This document shows positions 9,993-19,000 of a DNA stretch of 64,000 nucleotides, piece after piece. This stretch comes from CAYLLN01 sp964384375. Its GTDB lineage: Bacteria > Planctomycetota > Planctomycetia > Pirellulales > Pirellulaceae. The translations under genes were made by a program, and so were the position numbers. The notes under the pieces are model-generated. The model was not told the DNA's origin. It was given only the letters and a program-made list of their open reading frames with translations, and searched no databases. Where the stretch lies: assembly GCA_964384375.1 (NCBI GenBank), contig CAYLLN010000010.1:1-64000 (forward strand), given 5' to 3'. Each line of letters opens with the position of its first letter. The first letter of the stretch is position 1.

Positions 9993-10967
9993 CTACTTCG
10001 TCTCCACCACCCAGATATTCCGGTACCGCAGCGGGTTGCCGTGGTCCTGCAAGTAGATCGGCCCCGGTTCCGGGCCGGGACCATTCGGGGCGGCAGTCGT
10101 TGAGCGCTCGCCCGGCAGTTCCACGTCCTTATGAATGACGACGCCGTTGTGCGAGATTGTCACCCGCGGGTTGGCCACCAGTTTGTCGCCTTCATATTTC
10201 GCTGCCGTGTAGTCGATGTCGTAAGTCTGCCACGACAGCGGCGGCAGGCACATGTTCACATCGGGAGCCTTCACCGAGTACAGCCCGCCGCACTCGTTGT
10301 TCTCCCCCTTCAGACCGAACGAATCGAGCATCTGGCATTCGTACCGCCCGCCGACGTAGATGCCGCTGTTGCCGCGTCCCTGCCCCCGATCTTCCGGCTG
10401 ATACGGCGTGCGGAATTCGATGTGCAGCTTGCAACTGCCGAACTTCTGCTTGCTCTGGCAGCCTTGCACGAGCAGGCCGTCCTCAACCTTGCCGCCGTCA
10501 AACGCATCAGCCGACTTGCCGTCGAACAGCACCACCGCTCCTTCCGGCGGCTTCGCGCCGAGCGTCGGGCTGGAACGACTGATCTTATCGAGCTTCCCGA
10601 GTTCCTTCCCTTCTTTATCCGCGATCATAGCGACGCCGTCCTTGATCTTGGCGCCGGCTTCGTCGCCATTGAATACCAACACGCCATCCTTCAGTTCGCC
10701 ATCCGTTTCGTGCTTATGCTCCTTGTCCCAACCCTCTCCCGGCAGTCCGCCGGGATAGCCAACCGCTTTAAACTTCCCTTTGCCCAAGGCGATCACTTGC
10801 AATCCCACCGTGACTTCACCGTCCCCCACCTTCAGTTTGCCGACGTATTCGCCCTGAAACGGAAAATCGGCATCGGTCTTATCGGGATAGGTGTACGTCG
10901 GGCCGGCAGCGAGTGCTGCGGCGGCGATCAGCAAACTACCCAGCGAAGGAATCAGGAACTTGCCCAT
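9993..10967 (-). CDS. Secreted DUF1080 (3-keto-disaccharide hydrolase-like) protein
   Basis: A 324-residue exported protein with a signal peptide (about 1-21, cleavage at LAA-GP). The N-terminal half is a repetitive Gly/Lys/Asp beta region. The C-terminal half (about 145-324) is the concanavalin-like DUF1080 fold, recognised from VVLFDGKSADAF, KLHIEFRTPYQ, RGNSGIYVGGRYECQMLDSFG, GLYSVKAPDVNMCLPP and the closing IYLQDHGNPLRYRNIWV. Planctomycetes carry many copies of this family; some members act on 3-keto-disaccharides. It is convergent with the metallopeptidase and divergent from the small membrane-protein gene upstream. Confidence 0.9.
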   Translation of the reverse strand: MGKFLIPSLGSLLIAAAALAAGPTYTYPDKTDADFPFQGEYVGKLKVGDGEVTVGLQVIALGKGKFKAVGYPGGLPGEGWDKEHKHETDGELKDGVLVFNGDEAGAKIKDGVAMIADKEGKELGKLDKISRSSPTLGAKPPEGAVVLFDGKSADAFDGGKVEDGLLVQGCQSKQKFGSCKLHIEFRTPYQPEDRGQGRGNSGIYVGGRYECQMLDSFGLKGENNECGGLYSVKAPDVNMCLPPLSWQTYDIDYTAAKYEGDKLVANPRVTISHNGVVIHKDVELPGERSTTAAPNGPGPEPGPIYLQDHGNPLRYRNIWVVETK

Positions 10968-11131
10968 GTGCGGACGACTCCAGGGAGAGGAATTTTCGAT
11001 GGCTGGCCGTCATTCTCCGCAGCCGACAGCCACGTTGCAAGCCACGATGCCGCCGTTACTTGCGACCGAATCAATGCCGCGTCCTGTCGATTTTTGACAA
11101 GTCCACCGGCACGCAGTCGAATACCTGTTCA

Positions 11132-11494
11132 ATGAACGCCGAACTCAAAAAATTGCTTCCAGCTAAGCCGGAACTCGACGACCAAGAGTCGCCCTCCAGC
11201 GATGCGACCCTGTGGCAGCGACTTTACTATGCTCTGGGCCCCGTCGCCGGTTGTCTCGTGCTCGATCTGGCCGACTTCCTCACGTTCGGTCCGATCGGTC
11301 TCGCGTTGGGAATTCCCGTCGGTGCCGCCATCGGCTGGTGGCTCGGCTCGCTCTATGGTTTCGAGAAGCAAGGCCGTGCGGTGCTGGCGGCACTGGCTGG
11401 CCTCTATTGCACGATTCCGTTCACCGAACTGCTCCCCATCGCCACGATCATCGGCGCCACGGCCCGGTTCTATCATCCGCCGAAGGTCGGCTAA
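11132..11494 (+). CDS. Small inner-membrane protein, unknown
   Basis: A 120-residue protein with an acidic, soluble N-terminus (about 1-30) and three hydrophobic segments (about 40-60, 62-80, 90-110). The second has the glycine-rich face GLALGIPVGAAIGWWLG. No family is recognised. The ATG at 11132 gives a natural N-terminus; longer upstream reading of this frame lies in the divergent promoter region of the DUF1080 gene. The stop overlaps the stop of the next, convergent gene by four bases. Confidence 0.7.
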   Translation: MNAELKKLLPAKPELDDQESPSSDATLWQRLYYALGPVAGCLVLDLADFLTFGPIGLALGIPVGAAIGWWLGSLYGFEKQGRAVLAALAGLYCTIPFTELLPIATIIGATARFYHPPKVG

Positions 11495-11760
11495 CCCACC
11501 TCGTACCAGACGCGAATCACCTGGTACCAGTGGCTGGGAGATTCGCCGCTGGTGGCCAGCGACGGATCGTGCGAACCTTCCTCGTACTTGCTCCAAATGT
11601 TCGGCAGCACGACCGTCTCGACGTTCAGCACGCGGATGTCGTTCTCCTTGATCCAGTCGTTCGCATCGGCCAGCGCGGTCGCCAGCGGTTCGTATTCCGC
11701 CGGTTTGAGAAACCCGGGTGGTGCGGTGCGCTGCGGGAGAAAGTCGTGATAGCGGAGCAT
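11491..11760 (-). CDS. Small conserved-looking hypothetical protein
   Basis: An 89-residue soluble protein with balanced composition and no signal or membrane helix. It has a Trp/Tyr-rich C-terminus (IWSKYEEG, HWYQVIRVWYEVG) and a helical middle (EPLATALADANDWI). No family is recognised. A clean ATG and normal codon use argue that it is real. It converges with the small membrane protein, sharing four bases at the stops. Confidence 0.6.
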   Translation of the reverse strand: MLRYHDFLPQRTAPPGFLKPAEYEPLATALADANDWIKENDIRVLNVETVVLPNIWSKYEEGSHDPSLATSGESPSHWYQVIRVWYEVG

Positions 11761-11836
11761 AATTGGTCAGTTGTCAGTGGTCCAAGTCATTGGCCATCGG
11801 ATAGCGGCACAGGATTTCTGCCGCGCGGAACCGCCG

Positions 11837-12472
11837 TCAGTATCTTACCTGCGGAACAGACTTGAAAATCTTCGTCGACAACACCTCTCGTTTCTCAAGG
11901 TGAATGACCCCTGATTTTGAGATGTGAATGTGTTCGATCCCAAGATTTCGTTTGGCATGCATCCATCCAGAAAGTGTTAGAGTTCGAATGACAACCGCAT
12001 CCTCGCGTTGGCTGACTGAAGTAATCCCAATACGTTCTTGCGACTTCATAAATTCCTGTTCGTCGAGAACGTAGTTATTCCCCTGGGAAAGCAGCGCATT
12101 CGCAGATGTCAGGACTCGATGCGTTGATCGTATTCCGCCGTCGAGAAACGTGAGAATCAGGTTCGCCAGGACAACTGGATCGCAGCTGGTCAACACGTTC
12201 CAGTTCTCCTTGAGAACCGACTCAATTTCTCTGCCCGCACGAGTTAATCGAACAGCCCTTTTGCCATTGGCGTCATAAATGCAAAAACTCCCGTGCGGCA
12301 ATGTTGGGAAATCGAACTGCTTGGTCTTCCCGCGAATGATGTAGGTTTTTGAAGACTGAAATGGAGACAACCAGTCCACCGGACTCAATTCCCCTTTCGA
12401 AGTCCCTCTGGGCCTACACATCGCCCATACTTCTTCGCCAAGGTCGTTCTTGATGAGATCACTGGGTCTCAC
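11837..12472 (-). CDS. Unknown protein, lower GC than neighbours
   Basis: A 211-residue soluble protein with a GTG start five bases after the yjbQ stop and a GGGGAG ribosome-binding site at suitable distance, so it is probably translated with yjbQ. The middle (about 75-145) is helical. The C-terminal part (ISKSGVIHLEKREV) looks beta-rich. No family or catalytic motif is recognised. Codon use is visibly more A/T-rich than in all neighbours, which suggests recent acquisition. An alternative ATG start lies at 12421. Confidence 0.6.
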   Translation of the reverse strand: MRPSDLIKNDLGEEVWAMCRPRGTSKGELSPVDWLSPFQSSKTYIIRGKTKQFDFPTLPHGSFCIYDANGKRAVRLTRAGREIESVLKENWNVLTSCDPVVLANLILTFLDGGIRSTHRVLTSANALLSQGNNYVLDEQEFMKSQERIGITSVSQREDAVVIRTLTLSGWMHAKRNLGIEHIHISKSGVIHLEKREVLSTKIFKSVPQVRY

Positions 12473-12477
12473 AAGCC

Positions 12478-12900
12478 CTACTCCCCAATCACCTTAATCA
12501 GCACCCGCTTCGGTCGCTTCCCGTCGAATTCGCCGTAGAAAATCTGCTCCCAGGGGCCGAAGTCGAGTTTGCCCTCGGTGATCGCCACGACCACCTCGCG
12601 ACCCATGATCTGCCGCTTGTGGTGTGCGTCGGCATTGTCCTCGCCCGTCCGGTTGTGCTGGTAGCGCTCGGGGGACGGATCGAACGGCGCAAGCTCCTCC
12701 AGCCATTTCTTATAGTCCGCCTTGAGCCCCGGCTCGTCGTCGTTGATGAAGACGCTGGCGGTAATATGCATCGCGTTGCAAAGTACGAGCCCCTCGCGCA
12801 CGCCGCTCTTCTGCACCGCCGCCTCGACCTCGCCAGTGATGTTCACAAAGTCCATCCGTGCGGGGACGTTGAACGTCAGATATTCGGTGTGCGACTTCAT
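12478..12900 (-). CDS. yjbQ: YjbQ/UPF0047-family protein
   Basis: A 140-residue cytoplasmic protein of the YjbQ family; members have been linked to secondary thiamine-phosphate synthase activity. Its hallmarks are LCNAMHITASVFINDDEPGL, HNRTGEDNADAHHKRQIMG with the conserved His/Asp cluster, and LDFGPWEQIFYGEFDG near the end. The ATG at 12900 begins directly at the conserved KSHTEYLTF strand; a start 12 codons earlier would add nothing recognisable. It leads a two-gene unit with the low-GC gene downstream and diverges from the hexomutase. Confidence 0.9.
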   Translation of the reverse strand: MKSHTEYLTFNVPARMDFVNITGEVEAAVQKSGVREGLVLCNAMHITASVFINDDEPGLKADYKKWLEELAPFDPSPERYQHNRTGEDNADAHHKRQIMGREVVVAITEGKLDFGPWEQIFYGEFDGKRPKRVLIKVIGE

Positions 12901-13019
12901 CGCCCCATTGTATCGCTCACACCCCGATGCGGGCATGGTTGACTCCCTGCCCAGTTCCTGCCGTGCGGGCTAGACTGGCAAAGAACCTCTCGCACCCTAC
13001 CGGAAGCTCCCTTCGCATC

Positions 13020-14786
13020 ATGCAATTCGCCGACGCTCTCTCCCGTCTCGATCCGGCCGTTGCTCAGGACAAGTTGACGCCGTCGGCTGCGGCGAACATC
13101 CGTAAATGGCTGATGGAGCCACGCTATGCAGCCTACGCGCCGCAAGTGGCCGAACACATCGCGGCAGGAAAGTGGAAGGAACTGGACGACGTCTTTTGGA
13201 CGGTGATTCCCTTCGGCACCGGCGGCCGCCGCGGGCGGATGTACCCCATCGGCTGCAATGCGATCAACGAGCGGACGATCGGGGAGAGTGCGCAGGGGCT
13301 GGCGGAGTATGTGAGGCAGGAACTCGGAACGCGGAGCTTGTCCTGCGCCATCGCTTACGACACGCGGCACAACTCGCGGCGGTTTGCCGAGCTATGTGCC
13401 GAGATCATGGTGGCCAATGGCTTCACGGTCAATTTCCTCGACGATTACCGGAGCACGCCGGAGCTGTCGTTTCTCGTGCGTGAGAAGCATTGTTCGTGCG
13501 GGATCATGGTCACCGCGAGCCACAACCCGCCGAGCGACAACGCGGTGAAAGTCTATTGGTCCACTGGTGGGCAGGTGGTGCCGCCGCACGACAAAGGAAT
13601 CGTTGAACGGGTGATGAACGTCGGCGAGATCCAGCGGCTGCCGTTTGTCGATGCGGTCGCTGCCGGGAATGTGGTGCAGTGCAAGGAAGAAATCGACGAG
13701 CGGTTCATTGAAAACGTCGTTGCTCAAAAGTGCCCCGGACCGCGCGACCTGTCGATCCTTTATTCGCCACTGCACGGCGTCGGCGAATTCGCGGCTGTTC
13801 CGGCGCTACAGGCCGACGGCTTCAACCAGATCGAGATTTTCGCCCCCCACCGCGAGCCCAATGGGGACTTTCCGAATGTGCCGGGGCACGTGTCGAACCC
13901 CGAGAACGCAGCCCTCTTCGACGCGATCATCGAGCGAGGAAAAGAGATCGGAGCGAACCTGATCCTGGCGACCGACCCCGACTGCGACCGAATGGGCGCC
14001 GCCGCTCCGCGAACGAAGAACCGGTCCGGCCCGTGGGGGACATTCACCGGCAATCAGCTCTCGGCGTTGCTCACCGACTTTGTCTGCGAGCAGCGGAAAC
14101 GGGCGGGCCGGCTGACGAAGGAGCATTTTCTCGTCACGACGCTGGTGACGACCCCCATGATTCGCCGCATCGGCGACAGCTACGGTATTCGGACGCTCGA
14201 TAACGTCCACGTCGGCTTCAAATGGATTGCCCAGAAGATCGACGAGGCGGGAGCCGACAAGTTCGTCTTCGGCACCGAGGAATCGCACGGATTTCTGATC
14301 GGGCAGTACGTTCGTGACAAGGACGGCGCGGCGGCCTGCATGCTGATGGCGGAGCTCGCCGCACATGTGAAGGCCCAAGGCAAAACGCTCTTCGATCGGC
14401 TCGAGTCGCTGTACTGGCAGCACGGTTATCACGGCGAACGGCAGGTGAGCATCTTCATGCACGGCTCGGCCGGCATGGCCCGGATGCAGGCCCTGATGCA
14501 GCAGCTGCGTACCAGTCCACCAAAATCGCTCGGCGGAATTGGTGTGCGTGAAGTGCACGACTATCTCAAGCTCGAACCGCGCGGCGATATGGTCGTCCTC
14601 GACCTGGCTGAGGAAGGGAACTTCGTCGCCATCCGCCCCAGCGGCACGGAGCCGAAGGTGAAGTTCTATCTCTTCACGTTCGTCCCTCCCGAGCAGCTGC
14701 ATTTGCTCGAGCAGACGCGCGAGGAGATGGATGCGCGACTAATGGCAATGGAGGCGGACCTGCGGAAAATGGCGGATGCGGTATAG
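13020..14786 (+). CDS. Phosphohexomutase (phosphoglucomutase/phosphomannomutase family)
   Basis: Interconverts hexose 1- and 6-phosphates in the cytoplasm, feeding glycogen and envelope sugar synthesis. The 588-residue product has all four landmarks: phosphoserine loop VTASHNPP (Ser167), metal loop ATDPDCDR (Asp319, 321, 323), sugar-binding GTEESHGF (418-425) and the C-terminal phosphate-binding RPSGTEPKVKFYLF. The length fits the PgcA/PGM2 branch rather than the shorter GlmM or ManB. The ATG at 13020 is chosen because the 31 residues encoded upstream overlap the divergent yjbQ promoter. It converges closely with the beta-helix gene. Confidence 0.93.
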   Translation: MQFADALSRLDPAVAQDKLTPSAAANIRKWLMEPRYAAYAPQVAEHIAAGKWKELDDVFWTVIPFGTGGRRGRMYPIGCNAINERTIGESAQGLAEYVRQELGTRSLSCAIAYDTRHNSRRFAELCAEIMVANGFTVNFLDDYRSTPELSFLVREKHCSCGIMVTASHNPPSDNAVKVYWSTGGQVVPPHDKGIVERVMNVGEIQRLPFVDAVAAGNVVQCKEEIDERFIENVVAQKCPGPRDLSILYSPLHGVGEFAAVPALQADGFNQIEIFAPHREPNGDFPNVPGHVSNPENAALFDAIIERGKEIGANLILATDPDCDRMGAAAPRTKNRSGPWGTFTGNQLSALLTDFVCEQRKRAGRLTKEHFLVTTLVTTPMIRRIGDSYGIRTLDNVHVGFKWIAQKIDEAGADKFVFGTEESHGFLIGQYVRDKDGAAACMLMAELAAHVKAQGKTLFDRLESLYWQHGYHGERQVSIFMHGSAGMARMQALMQQLRTSPPKSLGGIGVREVHDYLKLEPRGDMVVLDLAEEGNFVAIRPSGTEPKVKFYLFTFVPPEQLHLLEQTREEMDARLMAMEADLRKMADAV

Positions 14787-14809
14787 TTTCAGGCCGACCG
14801 AACGAACGC

Positions 14810-17323
14810 TCACACCGCATACACCTCCAGCAGCGGCTGCTTGAGGGCGTCCCCTTCCTGCGAGCCGTAGGTGATCATGCCGCTGCCGGCCGCGGGGAAG
14901 ATGCGGAGCGTGAGCGTCGTGATCCCTTGGTCCAAGAGGCTCTCGATCTGCGAGCGGACGTTGATCGAGGCCATTCCGCCTGCCACGCCGCTCCAGGTGG
15001 CCAGCGTTTCGCCGCTGGCGGGCTTGCTGTTCCAGGTGATCGTCGATTCGTCGAAGCCGCCGGCCACCAGCGAGGCCGAGTTCGATACGCCCGTCGCGGC
15101 CGTCAGCATCGGCAGGCGGACCATGGCGTGAACGAGGTTGCCGGAAAGGTTGCTGATGTCGAACGAGACGTAGCTTTCGCGCGGCTCGTACATCGACGTG
15201 GCGGCCATCGCGGCCAGCCACGTTTCGCTCCCAAAGTTCTGATCGGCCAACCCATTGCCGCGAACCTGCGCGTCGTGGCTGGCGGTGAATAGCGCCGGTG
15301 CGCCGAGTGCCGGGCCTACCTGAATGTTGATCATCGCCCAATCGACGGCCAGATCGTTGTTGAAGGCGAGACTGAACTGCCCGTCTTGCAAGGCATTCAG
15401 GTACGGCGTCAGATCGACGGTTTTCGGCGTTACGCCGGACTTGGAGATCGAGCCCCAGCCGAGCTGCGACACCGTCTTCGAATCGGTCATGCTGTCGAAA
15501 TAGACCCGATTGCTGCTGACACTATCGGCCGTGGCCCGCAGGCCGAGACTCAGCGTCGCACTGATGACTTGCTCCCCCGGATCGAGCTGAAAGTTGAACG
15601 AGAGGGGCGTCCAGTGGTTCGTCGCCGTATAGTCCAGCCCCATTACCTTGCCGCCGGCGGCCGCGCTCACTTCCGAGAGCCACGACGAATCGGACCAGAC
15701 GGTGGCGGCATCGGCCGTACCGTTGGTTTGAAAAGCGTCGATGTCCCCTAGCCAGTATTCACGATACTCGAGGTCCGGCCGGCTGTGCTGTTCGTCGTAC
15801 TGGGCGTAATAGAGGCTGCGCGGCGTGACCGCTTTGCCGTGCGAATCCTTGATGCCGGCCGGCTTGCTGCCGACGTTCATCGAGTTGCTCGCGATGCTGC
15901 CGGTCGAGCCGATCAGCCAGTTCTGTGCCGTTGGCGGGCTCTCGACGATGTAGCTCTTCGCCTTGGAATTCCAAATCACGGAGTTCGCTCCGGCCCAACC
16001 GTGACCGGTGCCGGAGTTCCCCCGGTTCCGGATATTGATCTGGTTGCTCGCCACCTGCACGTTGTCGAAGAGCGACCCGACCGACCACCGGTGGTGCGGA
16101 CCGCTATCGGACAGCGCGCCGTCCGCCCGCGTATCGACGAAGACATTCGGCCCGGCAGCCCACGGACCGACGACGAAGTCGTGCCGGCCGCCGCGGGCAT
16201 AGACGTTCCTCACCAGTGTCTGCTGCCCTTCGACATAGAACGAATATCGCCGGCCGCCGGTGACCTGCGACTTGGGATCGAGGAACTCGGAGTCTTCGAC
16301 CGTCACCCACTTGCTGTTGCCGCGAGCGCTGACCGCCGCATAGGCAAAGTTCTGGGCCGTGATGTCGCGAACCCAAACATTCTGAGCCGCGAGGATTTCG
16401 ATAAACGTCCAGGAGTGGTTTTCGTCCGTCGCGTAGGCGAATTCCGAGATGCCGCGGATGTGCTCGACGCCGACGTTCTCGATCCGCGTCTCCCACGTGT
16501 ATTCATAGACGGTCCCGCCGCCGTACTTCTGGTCGAGCGAGTTGGTGAGCGGGGCATCGACCGTGATCCAGTTCCCCTCAATCCGCGTGATGACGCGATC
16601 AAAGTTCAGGTCGTGCTGGCCCGGCTTCCACGGGTTCTTCAGCTTGTTCATGCCAATCGCGTTGATCCAAGCCTGCGTGCTGGGGCGATTGACAACGATC
16701 GTATCGCCGACTTCGAGCCCCTCGGTCGAATCGAGCTGGAAGCTGCGGGCGCCGACGGGTACGTAGGTGTTCACCACCGTGTGCTGCGTTCCCGGCACTC
16801 CCTGTCGCCAGCCGGTGCCGGCGACGTTGATCAGCGACCGCCGGTCGGTCCCGGTGGCACGGAGCACGGTGGCATCCGGGCCATCGCCGACGCCGCGGAG
16901 CACGACACCGCTAGCCCACAGGTTGATTTGCCCGGCAATCTGATACTCGCCGGCCGTCAGTTGCACGACGCCCCGAAAGCCGCTTTCGTCCATCGGCAGC
17001 AGCGAGACAGCATCGATCGCCGTTTGAATCGCCGCGCCGTCGTCGCCGTCCTGCGGGGCGACGGTCGCCTGCACGGGGAGATTCGTCGGAATCGGCTTGT
17101 TCCCCGCCTGATAGCCGACGTTCGAGAAATCGGGAATGCGGTCGCCGTTCCAAGTCGGGCGATACATCAAATGACCGTCCTGCCCCACGGTCACCCACGA
17201 ACTGGTGGCCATCAGGCTACGGTCTTCGAGTTTTTCCAGTTGCGGCCGGCGTATCTGTCGTTCGTTCTGCGTGCGGGACTTACGAGCCGAGGAATCCTTC
17301 CCTCCCCACAGGAGGTTCAGCAT
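14810..17323 (-). CDS. Large surface protein: LEDR-type N-terminus, pectate-lyase-like beta-helix, DNRLRE-like C-terminus
   Basis: An 837-residue predicted surface protein. Residues about 28-40 carry LEKLEDRSLMA, the N-terminal motif common to planctomycete giant secreted proteins. From about residue 90 (DGDDGAAIQTAIDAV, then GVVQLTAGEYQI) to about 500 it resembles a right-handed parallel beta-helix of the pectate-lyase superfamily. This region includes GVEHIRGISEF, DITAQNFAYAAVSARG and VRNVYARGGRHDFVVG, one strand set per coil. The C-terminal 180 residues (ASHDAQVRGNGLADQNFG, ESTITWNSKPASGETL, SIEVRS-like and ITYGSQEG) match the DNRLRE/CBM96 style. A polysaccharide-binding or lyase role is inferred; no catalytic residue can be assigned. 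The start is the ATG at 17323; a TTG 15 codons upstream is possible. Confidence 0.85.
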   Translation of the reverse strand: MLNLLWGGKDSSARKSRTQNERQIRRPQLEKLEDRSLMATSSWVTVGQDGHLMYRPTWNGDRIPDFSNVGYQAGNKPIPTNLPVQATVAPQDGDDGAAIQTAIDAVSLLPMDESGFRGVVQLTAGEYQIAGQINLWASGVVLRGVGDGPDATVLRATGTDRRSLINVAGTGWRQGVPGTQHTVVNTYVPVGARSFQLDSTEGLEVGDTIVVNRPSTQAWINAIGMNKLKNPWKPGQHDLNFDRVITRIEGNWITVDAPLTNSLDQKYGGGTVYEYTWETRIENVGVEHIRGISEFAYATDENHSWTFIEILAAQNVWVRDITAQNFAYAAVSARGNSKWVTVEDSEFLDPKSQVTGGRRYSFYVEGQQTLVRNVYARGGRHDFVVGPWAAGPNVFVDTRADGALSDSGPHHRWSVGSLFDNVQVASNQINIRNRGNSGTGHGWAGANSVIWNSKAKSYIVESPPTAQNWLIGSTGSIASNSMNVGSKPAGIKDSHGKAVTPRSLYYAQYDEQHSRPDLEYREYWLGDIDAFQTNGTADAATVWSDSSWLSEVSAAAGGKVMGLDYTATNHWTPLSFNFQLDPGEQVISATLSLGLRATADSVSSNRVYFDSMTDSKTVSQLGWGSISKSGVTPKTVDLTPYLNALQDGQFSLAFNNDLAVDWAMINIQVGPALGAPALFTASHDAQVRGNGLADQNFGSETWLAAMAATSMYEPRESYVSFDISNLSGNLVHAMVRLPMLTAATGVSNSASLVAGGFDESTITWNSKPASGETLATWSGVAGGMASINVRSQIESLLDQGITTLTLRIFPAAGSGMITYGSQEGDALKQPLLEVYAV

Positions 17324-17448
17324 GGTTGTCGTACAACGGAGGGGTCGTCTTGTCGTGCCACGCCTCAAAAGGCGGATGCATGTTCGCTTTCCTGGCTGGA
17401 GGTCTAGAATAGTTAGCGCGGCGGTCCCGTAAACACTTTGCAGGCGTC

Positions 17449-18996
17449 ATGGCTTACCCAGATTCACAATTCGCGGACGATTCGGCAGGCGGTGACGGTC
17501 GCGACGAGCCTGCGCGTTATGCCGAGGCGAGCGATGAACCGACTGGTTTGGAGGCTGCTCGCGTCGAATATGCCGCGGATGACGAGCCGCCAGCCGAAGA
17601 AGAGGCCGCCGCGGAGGCGCCGGTCGATGAGGCGGCGGTCGATGCGGCTTTGGACGCGGCGGCTGACGACGCCTCGCTGCCACACGATTTCCCGTTCCGG
17701 CGGGCAGCGGCCAAGGTCCGTGAATTTCCACGCAAGCCGGGCATCTATTTGATGAAGGACGCTGCCGGCCGGGTGATCTATGTCGGTAAGGCGAAGAACC
17801 TGCGAGCCCGGGCCGGCAGTTATTTCCTGCGCGGGGCGCAGAACGAGTATCGCACCGCGTCGTGGGTCCACGAAATCGCCGACGTCGATTACGTCGAGTG
17901 CGAAAGCGAAGTCGATGCCCTGCTGATGGAGGCCCGGCTGATTAAGGACGTGCAGCCGAAGCACAACAAGGAGCTAAAGGACGACAAGACGTTCCCGTAC
18001 CTGATGATCACGACGCACGAGGACTTTCCGCGCGTCGAAGTGACCCGCCAGCCAGCCGACCGGGGCGTGCGCCTGTTCGGGCCGTTCGCGAGTGCGGGCG
18101 CACTACGCGGCGCAGTGCAAGTCTTGCAGCGGATTTTCAAGTTTCGCACGTGCTCGCTCGACATCGAGGACGGCGACGAGCGCTGGCGCTGGTTTCGGCC
18201 GTGCCTGCTGGCGAGCATTCGGCAATGCACCGCTCCGTGCAACCTGCGGATCAGCAAGGAGGAGTATCGCCGTGACATCGACCGGCTGATTCGGTTTCTC
18301 GAAGGGGGAAAGGTGCGGCTTCTATCCGAGATGCGTGGCGAAATGCAACAGGCGGCCAAGGAACTGCGCTTCGAGCAAGCCGCCCGGCTGCGTGACGAGA
18401 TCAGCCTGCTGGAAAAGCTCGACCGCCGCGGCGAACTCGATACGCACGCCCAGCCGGAAGTTTTCTATATCGACCCGAAGAAGGGACTGGCCGGGCTGAA
18501 AAAGGTGCTAAAGCTGGCCGAGCAACCCCGGACGATCGAAGGGGTCGATATCGCGCACCTCGGCGGCGGACAGACCGTGGCGAGCGTCGTGCAGTTCCTC
18601 GACGGCCTGCCGTTCAAGCCGGGCTATCGGCGGTACAAGATCCAAGGTGTGCAGGGTGTGGACGACTTTCGCAGTATCCACGAGGTGATTGCCCGCCGCT
18701 ACCAACGACTCCACGACGAAAATGAGGTCTTTCCCGACATCCTCCTGATCGACGGCGGCAAAGGACAGCTCAATGCCGCCCTCGCCGCGTTTCGCGATCA
18801 AGGGATCGAGCCTCCGACACTCCTTTCGCTCGCCAAACAAGAAGAAGAGATATTCCTCCCCGGCGAGCGCGAGCCCTTGCGCCTCTCGCGTCACTCCTTC
18901 GCGCTGAGGCTCTTGCAATACGTCCGCGACGAGGCGCACCGCTTCGCCCAGCACTACCATCACCTGCTGCGCAGGAAGTCGCAGATGGATACGTAG
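17449..18996 (+). CDS. uvrC: Excinuclease ABC subunit C, without helix-hairpin-helix tail
   Basis: Makes both incisions in nucleotide excision repair with UvrB. The 515-residue product has an unusual acidic Ala/Glu/Asp-rich extension (about 1-78), then the GIY-YIG nuclease (GIY 98-100, YVG 111-113) and four cysteines spaced as in the UvrC iron-sulfur site (234, 252, 260, 264). A UVR helix pair that contacts UvrB follows (294-326), then the RNase H-like 5-prime nuclease with Asp367, Asp435 and His497. It stops at HHLLRRKSQMDT, just where other UvrC proteins continue into the tandem helix-hairpin-helix domain, so that DNA-binding tail is absent. The stop is clean, with no sign of a frameshifted tail downstream. 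Confidence 0.92.
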   Translation: MAYPDSQFADDSAGGDGRDEPARYAEASDEPTGLEAARVEYAADDEPPAEEEAAAEAPVDEAAVDAALDAAADDASLPHDFPFRRAAAKVREFPRKPGIYLMKDAAGRVIYVGKAKNLRARAGSYFLRGAQNEYRTASWVHEIADVDYVECESEVDALLMEARLIKDVQPKHNKELKDDKTFPYLMITTHEDFPRVEVTRQPADRGVRLFGPFASAGALRGAVQVLQRIFKFRTCSLDIEDGDERWRWFRPCLLASIRQCTAPCNLRISKEEYRRDIDRLIRFLEGGKVRLLSEMRGEMQQAAKELRFEQAARLRDEISLLEKLDRRGELDTHAQPEVFYIDPKKGLAGLKKVLKLAEQPRTIEGVDIAHLGGGQTVASVVQFLDGLPFKPGYRRYKIQGVQGVDDFRSIHEVIARRYQRLHDENEVFPDILLIDGGKGQLNAALAAFRDQGIEPPTLLSLAKQEEEIFLPGEREPLRLSRHSFALRLLQYVRDEAHRFAQHYHHLLRRKSQMDT

Positions 18997-19000
18997 TTGG

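Noticed and set aside
15785..17407. 540-residue plus-strand frame opposite the beta-helix gene
   Set aside because: Composition is typical of an antisense shadow; the minus-strand product has clear domains.
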